NCBI RefSeq assembly: GCF_902635505.1
Contig: NC_045432.1
Span: forward strand, 3,391,762 to 3,455,761
DNA: 64,000 nucleotides
Source: Sarcophilus harrisii
Lineage: Eukaryota > Chordata > Mammalia > Dasyuromorphia > Dasyuridae
Reading direction: 5' to 3'
Shown here: positions 36,576 through 48,184 of the stretch, in pieces
Layout of the letters: each line of letters opens with the position of its first letter
Numbering within the stretch: position 1 is the stretch's first letter
Notes under the pieces: model-generated
Told to the model about the DNA's origin: nothing
Databases searched by the model: none
Seen by the model: the letters and a program-made list of their open reading frames with translations, nothing else
Position numbers and translations under genes: made by a program

Positions 36576-39500
36576 GTAAGTAGTTTAGTTTAAAATTAAT
36601 TTCAAAGTATATTTTCTAAAATAATATAAAGAATGTTGAAAATCATTGAAAGATATGCACTAATATGAAGAGACTACAATATTGTCATTGGGAAGAACAC
36701 TGAAAAAGAAATTGAACACTTTCTATAACCATAAAGAATGGAGGAAAAGTATATTCTTCCTGTGATGGAGATAAAAATGGAGTGACAATTCCTGTGCCTG
36801 TGATGGAGGTGTAAGGACCCTGGGTGAGAGGTATTTTTCTGCAAGCCAACCAGGAGTGTTCAGGTTAACGTTATTCCCTGGGGTGGGGGTGGGGGGTTGG
36901 TGGCCAGAACAAGTGAAGTGGAGATGGTGACATTCAGGTTTGGGGCCTTTGCGGATGGTGCCTCAGGTGACAGGCAGAAAAGAAGAAATACTCAGAAAGA
37001 GGGAGCAATCAAGGGCCAAAAGTTTTGAAGAATCAAGGAAGGATAAAAAACTACTGGACTTAAGAAGCTGTGTAACTGAAGCTAAAACAAACTGTCAATT
37101 AATAAACATTTATTCAGCCCCTCTTATTTACCAGGTGTTATGCTAAGCACTATGGATACAAGGAAAGATAAAACAATATCCTTTTCTCTCAAAAAACATT
37201 ACAGTCTAAAGGGGGAGTAACTTACAATCTAACTTTATTTGAATAGTTTAATACTTCAATATTCTTCTCGCTTTGCTCCCAAAATTCTTCCTTAAAATAT
37301 TCCAAGTCAAATAAATAAGTACCAGTTTTATTCTAAAACATTTAAAATGTTCCTAAAACCCTTGTTTGTGGCGTACTACTGCTCTGCTTTAATACCAGCA
37401 AATTGGTATTAACTATACAGGCTCTTGTCCAGTCTAGTGTTCAGTCCGGAAATAATCAGCCTGACAAGGGCTCCTTAGTTGACCTTTCTATTCAAATGTT
37501 TCATACAGCACCGTAAGCAAATTACTTTGCTATCTTTCTCAGAAGTTACAGCTCATTATTACTATCAAAGTTAGTGAAATTTTGGTCACCATGAATTATT
37601 TCGGGATGGTTTGTGATTAGAAAGAGGTTAAATTTTTTTCTTGGGAGCTTGCTTCATTCTGAACTAACGGGAGTCTTGCCACAATGATGATGAAGGGTTT
37701 TGGGTTTTATTTGAACCTGTTAGAAAGTAGGTTACAGTTTTTAAAAATCTCTGTTTGCTTTAGTTCCTGCTGTTTGGAATTCACCTTTACTTTCATGTTG
37801 ATCCCTTTTGTTAATCCCTTTCCTTACTCCCCCTTCTTAATTTGCTGTTCAGTTGTATCTGAAACTCTGTGACCCTGCTGTCTGTGGGGTTTTCTTTTTG
37901 TTTCTCTTTCTTTAGTAAATATATTAAAAAATCATGATTAACACCCCAGATTTTTTTAATATAATATATTCTGCCCCTACTCTTTATTTTATCTGTGTAT
38001 ATCCCATTTTTATATGATAGGTATGATGTACACATACACATATGTCTCATTTTGGTTGAAAGCAACAAGCTGTTGACTTTAACTTTCAGTCTCTTCTCTA
38101 TTTCTGCCTTATGAGTAAATTAATACTTGTGTATTTTCCTCCTTCCTATTCCCCCCACTCTCCTCCTCACTCTATTTGGCCTCTCTCTGCTGCTTGCTGT
38201 TTTACTTCTTTCTGCCACCTTGCCCTCCTACTCCTTGTGCCCCCTAAGACTTCTTCTTTCCTTTCTGGTAAAAACAGTGAGGTTCCTGCAGTATCTGACT
38301 CCCCCCAGCTTATCAGTTCTTCCTTTTGTTTCTCATTTGAATGAAATAATTGCTTTTTTTTCTCTCTCCCTACACAGTTTTATTTTTTTAGACTTGATCC
38401 CTTGTACTCAGTTCAGCCCAAGCCTTTCTTTCTTTCTTTTTTATACCTTTTTATTTAGAAGACATAGACATGGATAATTTTTCAACATTGACCCTTGCAA
38501 AACCTTCTGTTCCAACTTCTCCCTCCTTCCTCCCCTCCTCCCCTAGATGGCAGTTAGACCAATACATGTTAAATATGTAAAAGAATATGTTAAATGCAAT
38601 ATATGTATACATATTTATACAGTTATCTTGCTGCAGAAGGAAAATCGGATTTAGAAAAAAGGTAAAAATAACCTGAGAAGGAAAAGAAAAATGCAAGCAG
38701 ACATTAATAGGAGTGGAAATGCTATGTAGTCTAAGCCTTTCTTTAAAAAAAAAAAAAAGGTTTTGTTTAAAAATTAAATATTAAAAAGAAAAGAAAAAAT
38801 AAAAAAAATGTCATGTGCCTATCAGGATGTAAGGGAGGGTTCAAAATATGTAATAATAAATTCCATTTTAAGAAAGCCTATATAATAATAGAGGACATTG
38901 TATTCATAACTGTCTGTCTGCTTCCTAGTAGGTTTTCTTTTGTTCTCTGTTGTGTACTTTTTACTTTATCCTTTTCTACCCTTCTTCCCTTGCACATTCA
39001 GTCAAGCAGGCTGCAGTATATATGTATATATTTATGTTTATATATGTACATGTACAGATATGTGTTTTGGGTATAAAAATTTACAATACAATAAACATTT
39101 TTGTGGCATTAAATAAGATTTCTGTTTTTTATATCTTTCAAGATTTTGACCTAGTCTGGGATAAGTGATTACTGCTCCTGCCTTTGTTTTCTAATAAATT
39201 CTGCTCCTGTTCATTATTTTTTCATCTCTTTTTTTATCTCCCTGCCTCGCTTTTTACTATCTTCCCTGGCCTTGCTGTTTAACCTGCCGGGAACCCTCCT
39301 TTATTCTCCCCTCTCCACTTTTTCCTCTCTTTTTCCATTCACTGATATAAACATTTATTCCCGATATCTTTTTTTTATAGATATAAAAGCTTTATCCCTT
39401 TAGATGTAATGTCCATCCTTTCTTAAATTTCTGATTAGTAGTCAGAAACCCAGTCCTCCCCTTGTTTAATTTCTTGCTCTTGCCCCTCATCTGTGAAATG

Positions 39501-40504
39501 GAGTTATTCTGTTTAACTTGTCCTTCACCATTTTGCTTTTCAGAATCACATCATCTTCTTCTCGCCTTGGCTTTCTAGACAATGACAATGCAGTCACATG
39601 GGGTGAATCTCCACAAAAACAATTGTTTGGCCTGACTGGGTCCCTTTAATTCATCCTGATGCTTTGGGATGTTTTCTTGGATCTTATATTCTCTTTCCAA
39701 CAAAACTTGAAAGCCTGGCAGCTCATGGGAATATTCCTTCTTTGTTCAAGTTATCCTTCATTTGGATTAAAGGTTTGGGGTCCCTCTTCTTTGTTCTTGA
39801 CATATACTTGGACCGTAGTCTCTTTAGGCGCTGGTGGTTCTCATTATGGAATGTCAGGTTTGGTTTGCCCATCTCATCCTCTCTCCTGGGCTCATTCGTT
39901 CTGCTTTTGCAGCCCTGCCACTGAGGCAATTCAGTTCTATGTTATTTTTCTCCAGAGTTCTAACTTTTTAAAATATTGTTAATCACTTTAACTGCTCTTT
40001 TCTTTGCAATATTTTCCATTCTAACTATACTTGCTTTCCTTCCCCAGCTGGCTTTCTATTTTTCCTACTAATGGTTCATCTGTTTCTGTTCCTTCATTGT
40101 GGTTATTGTTCCCACAGTATCTGTTATTCTTCTTTTAAAGTTTTTGTCATGTTAATGGTGTCTGACTCTTCGTGCCCATATTGGGGCTTTCTTGAGAAGA
40201 ATTCTGGAGTGGTTTACTGTTTCCTTTTCTAGCCCACTTTAAAGATGAGGAAACGGAGGCAGAAATGAATTGAGGGTAATGTATGATGTCTTGTTTACAA
40301 AATGTGTTAGTATGTAAATTTTGGAAACATCCTTTTTTTAAATATGTAACAGTAAAATGATTGAATACATATATCTTTTAAATTCCTAATTCAAATGGAC
40401 ATTGCCAAATAAGATATTGAGATATAAAAATGCAGTTTCCACGTTTGTATGGAATTTTAAATTTTTATTTGTGAACAGACTATGTTTATAATTTATTTGT
40501 TTAG
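36576..40504. other. Intron 5 of copy B
   Basis: Repeat-rich. It holds the short interspersed repeat at 37,095-37,230 ('ccaggtgttatgctaagcac', shared with copy C at 61,985-62,140), an L1 3' end on the minus strand at 38,440-38,720 (shared with 63,290-63,470), unassigned T-rich sequence at 38,750-40,130, and a minus-strand SINE at about 40,140-40,270 ('tggagtggtttactgtttcc'). Confidence 0.6.
38440..38720 (-). mobile_element. LINE-1 3' end, shared with copy C
   Basis: 'tttttcaacattgacccttg', 'caaaaccttctgttcc' and 'atgttaaatgcaatatatg' are the L1 tail also seen at 21,530-21,680. The equivalent in C (63,290-63,470) has the same flanks ('agcccaa', 'tttctttt') but a deleted middle. Confidence 0.7.
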
Positions 40505-40595
40505 GGGAAAGACTTCATGAGATCTTTTTGTAGGCGTTAACAAATGAAATTATGAGGATTCATTTATAGACTCCTGCACAATTTTTATTTGTAAG
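40505..40595 (+). pseudogene. ATRX-like copy B, exon 6: wrecked GATA-like finger
   Basis: Corresponds to ATRX exon 7 ('GEDGLHGIVSCTACGQQ... FQKDSIYRHPSLQVLICK'). The edges survive: acceptor tttag then 'ggaaagacttcatgagatc' (GERLHEI), and the end 'catttatagactcctgcaca' with 'ttatttgtaag|gtttaa' (human ...IYRHP...LICK|). The middle does not. A stop follows GERLHEIFL in the frame coming from exon 5, roughly 20 bases are missing relative to ATRX, and the CxxC pairs of the GATA-like finger are gone. A second stop lies further on in the same frame. So this half of the ADD domain cannot fold. Confidence 0.65.
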
Positions 40596-41625
40596 GTTTA
40601 AGTTATAAGTAGATGATGATTTTGTTATCTGAAACTATTTGTCTTTTGTTTGGGAATAAAACAAACTCCTTTAGAGTAAGTCATCTTTTTTTTATTTATA
40701 TGAATTCTTAATGTTATTTCAAAAGTGAAATTCTCTCTTTAGAATTGAGATGCACTAAGTGCTGAACTTACGTCAGACTTGATTAATAAATTGGTTGATT
40801 AAAAACTTGTTTTTTGTATACGTGAGGACAAACTAAAGATACTGTGACCTGTGGAGCTCTCTACCCAAAGTGTCTTGACCCTATCATAGTGAGGTAATTT
40901 TCACCTTCCTTGTTAGTAAGAACATGGTTAATTAAAAAAAAAAAAACTCAGTTGTGTTCATGTTTGACAGTATATGTAATATTTTGGTCTCAATAGTTCC
41001 TACTTCTGGTGAGAGGAGAACATTTTATATGCCTTTTGGGATCGTGTTTATTGAAATAATAAAAATGTTTTAATAGCTTCTTTTCCTTGCCCTTTAAAGT
41101 TTAAAGGGTTGTACACTTAAACTTTTTGATACAATACCTTGGCTCAAATTATGATATATTTTACTAATTTACCGAGGAATGAATAAGTTTTTGAGAAAGG
41201 AGTTCATCTGAGCTCTTTCAGACTCTATCACCAAATAGAGTATGTTGAGTGCAACCAAAGTTGCTTTTGATTATATTAATAATGTTTCCTTTTTTTCCTT
41301 GGATGCTGTTTATTTTCCATTTCTCAATTACACAATTTTTTTCCTTTGAACATGTTTTGAATTTTCTTTAAAATCAGCTTATCAGTTAACAAAGGGAATT
41401 CTTCATAGACATTTTGTTCCTCTGTTCCCCATGATATGTCATTGCTTTGTTGGCAGTTCATTACATTTGCAAAATGCTTCATTTTTTCAGTGTGACTAAA
41501 GTTAACACCCCAGTTTTATGTTTAAATATAGCATATGGATTTAAGCATTTTAAATTTTGTGCTTTGTGGATGTTAATATTTTAACAGATTTAAAACATTT
41601 AGATTTAAATATTAATTTTTTTTAG

Positions 41626-41688
41626 AGCTGCTACATATATACGAGTGATGACATAAGCCATGATTCTACTAGACCTCAAGGCCCTGCG
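41626..41688 (+). pseudogene. ATRX-like copy B, exon 7: damaged linker exon
   Basis: Follows a ttttttttag acceptor and reads SCYIYTSDDISHDSTRPQGP, then donor gtaaat. ATRX has 'NCFKYYMSDDISRDSDGMDE' followed by 'QC'. The SDDIS-DS core is unmistakable. The end is changed: the 'DGMDEQC' tail, which in ATRX supplies acidic residues for reading unmodified H3K4 and the first zinc ligand of the PHD finger, is replaced. The exon also ends in a phase that does not fit the next exon. Confidence 0.7.
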
Positions 41689-42219
41689 GTAAATATCTCC
41701 CAAAATAGAAAGCATTCCTCTTTTGGGGATCTCTTAAATAGTTTTACTTATTTATAATTTATTTTTTTATTTCTCGTAAGTTTCATTGTTTGGGTCAAAT
41801 GTCAAGTTATAGCATATATTCAAAATGAGAGGTACACTAGTTTTAAATGTATAATTACAGGTGTTTTCTCATTGAAGAGAAAGAGGCATTCAACTTGTTA
41901 TGATTTCATTTTTCATTTGGATTCAGGTCTTCTTGAGGTGCCCATGATTTTACCAGACATTGTTAACCTGGGTTCCTTTTATTAAATTTCAGCACATCTC
42001 TGAACTTAGACGTTGAAGAAAGGTATACATTTATTGTACTTGATGTTTAAAATTAAATCTTTTTAAGAAGTTAAAATAAATTTTCGGCCTCAAGGCACCA
42101 TTGTACCACAAAGGTGTCCATAACACACAAAAAATACAAAGTCTAGTTCATACTGAATTTCCAACATAACTGCCACAATCATATTCTGTGGTGTTGAGTC
42201 ATTTCAGTTGTCTCTGAAA

Positions 42220-43620
42220 TTTTTAAAAATAAATTTATTTATTTTTAATACACATTGTTTTATGAATCATGTTGGGAGACAAGAATCAGAATAAAAGAGA
42301 AAAACCATGGGAGAGGAAAAAAACTGAAAAAAGATATGAGCATAGCATGTGTTGATTTACATTCAATCTCCATAGTTCTTTTTCTGGATGCAGATGGCAT
42401 TTACTGTCCAAAATCTATTGGGATTACTTTGGATCACTGAGCCACAGAAAAGAACCAAGTCTTTCATAGTTGATCATTGCATATTCATGCTGTTACTGTG
42501 TACAATGCATTCCTGGTTCTGGTTGTTTCACTCAGCATCACTTCTTGTAAATCTTTCCAGGTCTTTCTAAAATCAGCTTGATCACCATCTTTTATATCAT
42601 GCCAATATTCCGTTACCTTCATATACAACTTTGTTCAGCCTTTCCCCAAATGATGAGCATCTACTCAAAATCTGGCCTGAGATTTCTTGAAAAGTACTGG
42701 GGTCTCTACTCCTCGTGGGGCCTCTAGTACATCGTGTGCAAGGGCTGCATCATATCAGAGGGACCAGGAAACAGATTCGGGAAGGATGACAGTCTGGTCA
42801 TCCCAGGTTTTCTGTCTCCCCTTTGGGGATGTACCTAAGTCAAGTGTGTTGGCATTTTTTCACTCTGACCTTCTTGGCTTCCTCTCTTGTCAATAACTAA
42901 GTACTTACTTCCTTAATTTCCTCTCAATTTAACCCTTTATACTTGTTCTCTTCTAGTTTACACTTTTAAAAATACCTTTTAAGCTCTTCCAAGATTTTTT
43001 CAGGGATCTGAGAACAAATTACTTTTTTTGAGACTCCAAATATAACCACTTTGATACTGTTGTCCTTTTATAAATATACCTCGATCTTCCCTGTTCCTAC
43101 AATAACTTTTCATTATCTTTAGAAAGTAAATTTTTCCCCCTACTTTTTTATTTTTATTTTTCCTCGCATTTCCTTTCTGCTTTTTGTGACTCAGCTTTTT
43201 TTATGTGATAGTTCTGCTCTGGTCTTGTGCCATCCTAAATTTTGGTGCTGCTTGCTGCTGGCTTTCAGGGCTTAGGGTGTGAGATGGGGACAGGAGTGGT
43301 GGGGGTCTGCTTTCCCTGATCACCTCCCTGGGGTGTGGAGTTTATTTAGCTCTTAGGCTGCCCCACAGGTGGGGTGGGGTGGGGAAGGGCCTTACTGATG
43401 GTTTCTATGGTAACAGAATCTTGTTGGTGGCTGGTTTTGGAGGAGAGTCCAGATGTTAGTTACAACTAACTGTCTAGCTTTCAATGCCCAAATTGATGGC
43501 ACTGAGGGCAAGGATGGGGCTTTTGGTACTGATGCCCTTTCAAAGAACAAACTTGGCTGCAATGACCTGCCCTGTGGCAGTGGAAACAGGCATTAAGAAC
43601 ATGAATTTATTAAATTTTAT
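42220..43620 (-). mobile_element. Two LINE-1 fragments
   Basis: 42,220-42,680 is the complement of an older L1 3' region ('cactcagcatcacttcttgt', 'gccaatattccgttaccttc'). 42,900-43,620 is the complement of an L1 5' region and ORF1 start ('cgatcttccctgttcctaca', then the GC-rich 43,200-43,560 block), as at 10,380-10,640. A short unassigned block (42,680-42,900) separates them. Confidence 0.5.
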
Positions 43621-43782
43621 TTTAATTAAAGTTTACAGTTCACCTTAAATTTCCTGTCCCTGTACCTTTGCATTGCTCTAAAATCTTTGGTAATTTGCTT
43701 CTCAAAATACCTATCTTCCATCAAAGTTTAGCTGAAGTAGGTGTGTCTCACTGGGGTGAGAGGAACACAAGTGTCAAATGTA

Positions 43783-43925
43783 GTAGTAGTAGTAGTAGTA
43801 GTAGTTAGTAGTAACTAGTAGTAGTAGTAGTAGTAGTAACTAGTAGTAGTAATAGGTGATAGTAGTAGTAGTTACTACTAGTAATAGTAGGTAGTAGTAG
43901 TAATAATAGTTATTAGTAGTAGTAG

Positions 43926-43973
<48 letters not shown>

Positions 43974-43975
43974 AA
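43783..43975. repeat. (GTA)n microsatellite
   Basis: About 190 bp of GTA triplets with inversions such as 'gtagttactactagtaatag' that could fold back on themselves. The final pure stretch is about 48 bp. Confidence 0.95.
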
Positions 43976-44260
43976 CAGACCTCACTGCGGGGAGCCAAGC
44001 AGAGTTCCAAGTTTAGGGCAATTCACCTGTGAGGACCCACCCTCTCCCTAAACAACAATCTCTTAGGCAGGTGAGCAATCACCTTCTTCAAAAGAAGACC
44101 TCAGTGTAGGCCCCTCACCCCCAGAACAAGGCACCAGCCAGATCTTGACCCTTTTGCTGATCAACATAGAGACTCCCCCTTGCCACTTGGGTACAGAGAG
44201 GCCTTGTTTCCATAGCAACCCAAGAGGAGGGCCCAGCCCAGCAACAAAATATTTGATATT
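43976..44260 (-). repeat. Body of the triplet-carrying repeat, inverted
   Basis: 'ggggagccaagcagagttcc', 'gggcaattcacctgtgagga' and 'caatctcttaggcaggtgag' are the reverse complement of the unique part at 29,345-29,460, placed directly beside the (GTA)n tract. The same element is therefore present in opposite orientation. Confidence 0.65.
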
Positions 44261-44979
44261 TTATTTATTTTACTGTTGTTGGAATTGAATGCTATTTTCT
44301 TAGATTTGAAGGAACTATCCTGCTGACCTATCTGTGGAGTTCTTCTTTTTCATTTAGCAGCTTCTGAATTTTCTCCATCATTTGCCTCAGACCAGTCTTT
44401 GAAATCAAACTTTGCACTCAAAACTTAGGTGTTTCTTGGTAGAGGGCAATCTATTTTGCAGTATCTGGATTCTAGTTTCTCCTTCAATATTAGTTCACAT
44501 TTATTCTGTATTTAAATGTGTGTGTGCTTTTTCTAGTCAAGTTTCATGAAGGCAAAGCCTGTTATATATGTGTCTTTTGTTTTATTAAAAATTAACACAA
44601 AGTATTCCCTAAATTCACTAAGTGCTTTTGGTTTTCTTCTACAAGACACATTTTGCCCTTTGTGCCATTTAGCTTCAATAAGATAGTGTATTTGACAATT
44701 TTTAATTGAAAACATATTTATTAAACATTTAGTATTTGCAAATATCTTAGAAATTTGGGCCCTAGCATCATTGATCTGGAAAAGAAACATTTACACTAAT
44801 AATAATAGTATGACAATTATGTTAATGATGATAATGATACCTGATATGTTTATAAGGACTGGATGCTAAGTCACAATAGTCCTGAAAAATAGGTGTTATT
44901 ATTACAGTTGAGAAACCAAAGCAAATATTCATTAAGTGACTTGCCCAGGGTCAAACAGTCAGTGATGAGGTCACTTTTT

Positions 44980-46110
44980 GCAAGAACAGGTTCAGAATAA
45001 GCATGAGACAAATTCACAACGGCTATTCTCTATCAAAAGGAAGGTTTAACCTAAGAGAAGAGTTTACAAAGTAGAGATCAAACAGGCCCCTGAAGTGGCA
45101 AATATGGAATAAAGATGGGAAAGCATATCGCTAGAAAGGAAGGGAATTTGGAAGAATCCATGAAAAGAATATGCCAGGAGGCCTAAGTGTGTCATTGATT
45201 GGTATGTTTGATTCACAGAGGAGTTTTGTAATGTTCTTGATTTTAATTTTCTTGGGGTCTCTGGGGGTCTTGGGAGCAGCCTTCATTTCAGTTCAGTAAT
45301 CACCACAAGAACAGCCAGGTGTTAAAGTCCAAATCCTTCATTGTCTCCTTCAAAGTCCTATCTCCTTCACTTGGGGTTGGCCTAGTTTTCTGGAGGCCTT
45401 TCAGAGTCTTGGTTTCAGTGGAGAAAGGAAGGAGGAGAGCCTGCCACCAAGGCGCTGTGAGATGACATGAATGAATCTGAGTCCAAAGGTTTGTGCTTCA
45501 GCCTCCAGCCAGCACAGAGGTGGACAATGGAATGAATCTGTCTCAGCTTTTGCTGGCTGTTATATACTCCATTATCATGGGTGTGAGTCTTGTGGAACTC
45601 TATTAAGGGCTGAGGACTGAACTAGAGAACTATTAAGTCAATTGCACTGACTTAACACCTTGTAAGAATCCTTGTTTCAGAGTCCTGGCCCATAACACAG
45701 TTGAGTAGATTCACCAGAGTTAGTTAGAGTGAGGACGGCGGCACCATTAGAGAGAAGACACTATGAGGAGGGAGAAAGAAGAACCTCCTGGTGGGCTTAG
45801 TCAGGAAGAAAACTTGGCAAAGGTCTTTATCATAAGCAGATCTTTGATAGGGGAAATATAACCTTGGGGATATCTCTAGGATAAAGGCAGGAACTCAAGG
45901 GGGTGAGGATCAAGGAGGAGAGGAAGTGTTAGGGAGCTTAAAGGTAGGGGGAATCAAGGAACTGGATGGAATAATACACCTGGCAGACCAGGGCCAGGAC
46001 CTGTCTAAAGATATGATAATCAGCATCTCTAAAGGTTGTTTAAAGATGCACAGGGTTTGAGGGATGGACAAAGGACTTTCATCCTCACAATCATTCTCTA
46101 AACAAAATAT
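44980..46110. mobile_element. Outer LTR fossil interrupted by another LTR
   Basis: 'cacaacggctattctctatc' with 'aaaaggaaggtttaac' on the left, and the purine-rich 45,720-46,110 on the right, look like one LTR-type element split by the LTR at 45,226-45,700. No coding part. Old; edges approximate. Confidence 0.4.
45226..45700 (-). mobile_element. Inner solo LTR
   Basis: Shares 'gcagccttcatttcagttca', 'ccagccagcacagaggtgga' and 'atggaatgaatctgtctc' with the LTR at 53,654-54,155, so both are members of one family. Orientation is inferred from general LTR layout and is uncertain. Fossil without internal genes. Confidence 0.55.
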
Positions 46111-46359
46111 TCTTAATGGAATTGTTATAACTGATAAGAGCCAGATTGGCTTCTTCCTGAGCTTACAACAACCTGTGAGGTTCGTAAAAACTAGCCAGGT
46201 AAAATGTTTGTTCAGGGATGCATAGCTAGTGAGTGAGCCTGAATTTGGACTCAGAATTTACTGGACTAAAGGCAGAGCTTTGTATTCTTTGCCACAAAGG
46301 TGCTCACAAATGTCTGCTTCATAATTAACAAACTTACTTTCATTTTCTATTGAGAAATA

Positions 46360-47250
46360 TCACATTATTTTCACGAATTTCCACTTGCCCATTGCAATTT
46401 TCAATGCATTGTGTTTTTCAGTGAACCTTTTGTTTTACAGTTTTTTTAGTAAAATTCCCAATTTTGCTTTCTAAAATCTTTTTTCTCATAAATGCATTTT
46501 TGCCACCAAGTTATTAACTTTTTTCATGATTTCCTTGCATCACTTTCATTATTTTCCCCAACTTTTCTTCTACCTCTTTACTTCCCTGTTGGGATCTTTT
46601 TTCCAAGCATTTTTCAGTGATTCTTTTTGAAGTGTGAGACTAATTCACATTTTTTTTTATGACCTTGAATGTGGAAGTTTTGACTGTGTTGGTATTTTCT
46701 GATTTTGTGTTTTGATCTTCTCTGTCACCAGAGTAATTTCTTAAGGTCATGTGCTTTTTTGTTGTTTACTGATTGATTTTTTCAGCCTATCTTGAGTTGT
46801 ACCTTTGTAATAAAATTGGGCCCTGAATGAAGAGAGCATTGCTCCAAGCTTCAAGTTTTTGTTCTGTTGGTTCTGAGCTGTTCCTGGGCATCTGTAAGTT
46901 TTCTGCTTTTCTAAGGTGGTATGATTTAAGGAGAGGTGTAATCACTGGTTTTCTGGCCTGAACTCTTAAAAATCTGAGTGACCGTAAGCTCTCTTTGCTG
47001 AATTGTATCTGTGAACGACCCCCTCGGGTACTAGTCTTCTTCGTTCTTGCCTTAGGATGGTAATGTGGATCTCCAAATGGCCAATGCAACAGAGTCCTGG
47101 ACCCAGTGCCAGCTAAGGATCCACTTTCTGACCAGTTTCTCAGTCCTTAGTGAGAGTCCTGGAAGTGTCAGCTGCTGCTGATTCACTTGCCTTTCAAGGT
47201 CATGTGTGGGAGGCCCAGGAGTTGTTACATTAGTTTGGTTTTATCCTTTT
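46360..47250 (-). mobile_element. LINE-1 5' region / ORF1 start
   Basis: The complement of the same L1 5' type as at 10,000-10,640: 'ttttgtgttttgatcttctc' then 'tgtcaccag', followed by a GC-richer 5' untranslated stretch (46,790-47,230). It ends about 280 bp before exon 8. Confidence 0.5.
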
Positions 47251-47527
47251 CATTTGTTGGTTCTTTCCATTCCACAATTAATTTGGGGCAGTATTTTAAA
47301 GTTTTAAAGATGTTTCATTAAGAGATATTGGATAAGTTCCTGCTTTTACTTTTATAATTACATGAATAATTTAAAAGAATATATGTTGAAGTATATTTAG
47401 TTATATTAAGTTATATTACATTTTTTGTAATTAATAAATTTTTGTTCCTGATTAACTTTTTTTAAAGTCTTTAAATAGTTGACTAAGAATGATGCTTCAA
47501 TGTTTTTGTTTGTTTTTTACATTTCAG

Positions 47528-48164
47528 ATGGTGTGCACAAGGTGGAGATTTAATTTTTTGTGATGACTGCCCTAATGCTTTTTGTAAAAAATGCATTCAG
47601 GATAATCTAGGGGAAAAGGAGTTGTTAAAAGTGATGGATAAAAACACTAAGTGGAGTTGTTACATTTGTCAGCCGGAGCCTTTATTGGATTTGGTTGCCA
47701 TATGCGACTGTGTATTTGAGAATTTAGCACACTTAGAACAGCAGTCTAAAAAGAAAAAGTTAGTAAGTGAAAAGAGTGATAACACATGTGACCATTCAGA
47801 GGAATTAAAACATGGAAGTTGCGCTGAAGAGACACATCAGGTGTATAATCCTTCCTCTGATACGGCATTACACCCATTTCCCACATTATTGATTCCAGAA
47901 GCCTTGATTGAGAAGGCAAAAGCATTGGCTGAGAATGTGAGAGAAACGAGCGCTACTTTTCTGAAACATTTCCAACAAATATCCCATTATTCAGAAGTTA
48001 GCCCAAGTGAGAGTTACTGTCAGTATGAAATTTTGAAATATATGATAATGGAGGTATGTGATGCTCTGGAGGCCTTGGTAGATTTCCTGAATGATGAAAT
48101 AATTCAATTGGTTATTAGACAGTTGGAGGAAAATAATAAAGAAAGAGAAAATGAGAATGTTTAA
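47528..48164 (+). CDS. ATRX-like copy B, exon 8: PHD half of the ADD domain, open
   Basis: Acceptor ttttttacatttcag. In the ATRX phase (A|TGG) the exon reads WCAQGGDLIFCDDCPNAFC, KKC..., then CYICQPEPLLDLV and a helical tail, with a stop at 48,162-48,164 after about 212 codons. The PHD-like cysteines visible in this exon (WC, C-DD-C, FC-KK-C, SC-YI-C; seven) are all kept. Over the first 68 residues about two thirds match human ATRX as I recall it; ATRX itself is far better conserved between mammals, so this copy has diverged fast. In ATRX this exon runs on for about 3 kb; here it ends at the point matching 'NKEKNTKEHK'. The ATG at 47,622 would give a 180-codon product lacking the first zinc ligands. 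Frame does not connect properly to exon 7. Confidence 0.7.
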
Positions 48165-48184
48165 AAAATACTAAAACTCTTGAT

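Larger units (their letters stand above)
27240..39270. repeat. Segmental duplication copy B
   Basis: Aligns by eye with 51,700-64,000 (copy C). The offset grows from about 24.36 kb at 27,361 to 24.49 kb at the third ATRX-like exon and 24.75 kb at the fifth, because each copy has its own insertions. The duplicon carries an upstream repeat-rich segment, the CpG promoter, exons 1-5 and flanking introns. Copy C runs off the right edge. Confidence 0.8.
41689..47527. other. Intron 7 of copy B
   Basis: A 5.8-kb repeat-filled intron: L1 3' end (42,220-42,680, minus), L1 5' region (42,900-43,620, minus), the (GTA)n repeat element (43,783-44,260), nested LTRs (44,980-46,110), a MIR relic (about 46,150-46,300) and another L1 5' region (46,360-47,250, minus). 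41,700-42,220 and 44,280-44,870 show nothing recognisable. Confidence 0.6.
30687..48164 (+). pseudogene. ATRX-like gene, copy B (partly open, probably decaying)
   Basis: Eight exon equivalents in ATRX order and with ATRX splice phases: 30,687-30,715; 31,141-31,197; 34,495-34,538; 34,837-34,943; 36,462-36,575; 40,505-40,595; 41,626-41,688; 47,528-48,164. ATRX is a chromatin remodeller that reads histone H3 through its N-terminal ADD domain. This copy has only N-terminal exons and the ADD region; no helicase exon is present. Exons 2-5 are joined in one open frame from the ATG at 31,174. Exon 6 is badly eroded, exon 7 does not keep frame into exon 8, and exon 8 is open. A full ADD protein cannot be made. 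A short N-terminal protein, or a protein starting inside exon 8, remains possible. The two long splits (36.6-40.5 and 41.7-47.5 kb) are repeat-filled introns. ATRY, an amplified ATRX copy, or a retired duplicate all fit. Confidence 0.65.

Noticed and set aside
30687-48164. Copy B as a fully functional ATRX gene
   Set aside because: No helicase exons, the GATA-finger exon is wrecked, and the last two exons do not share a frame.
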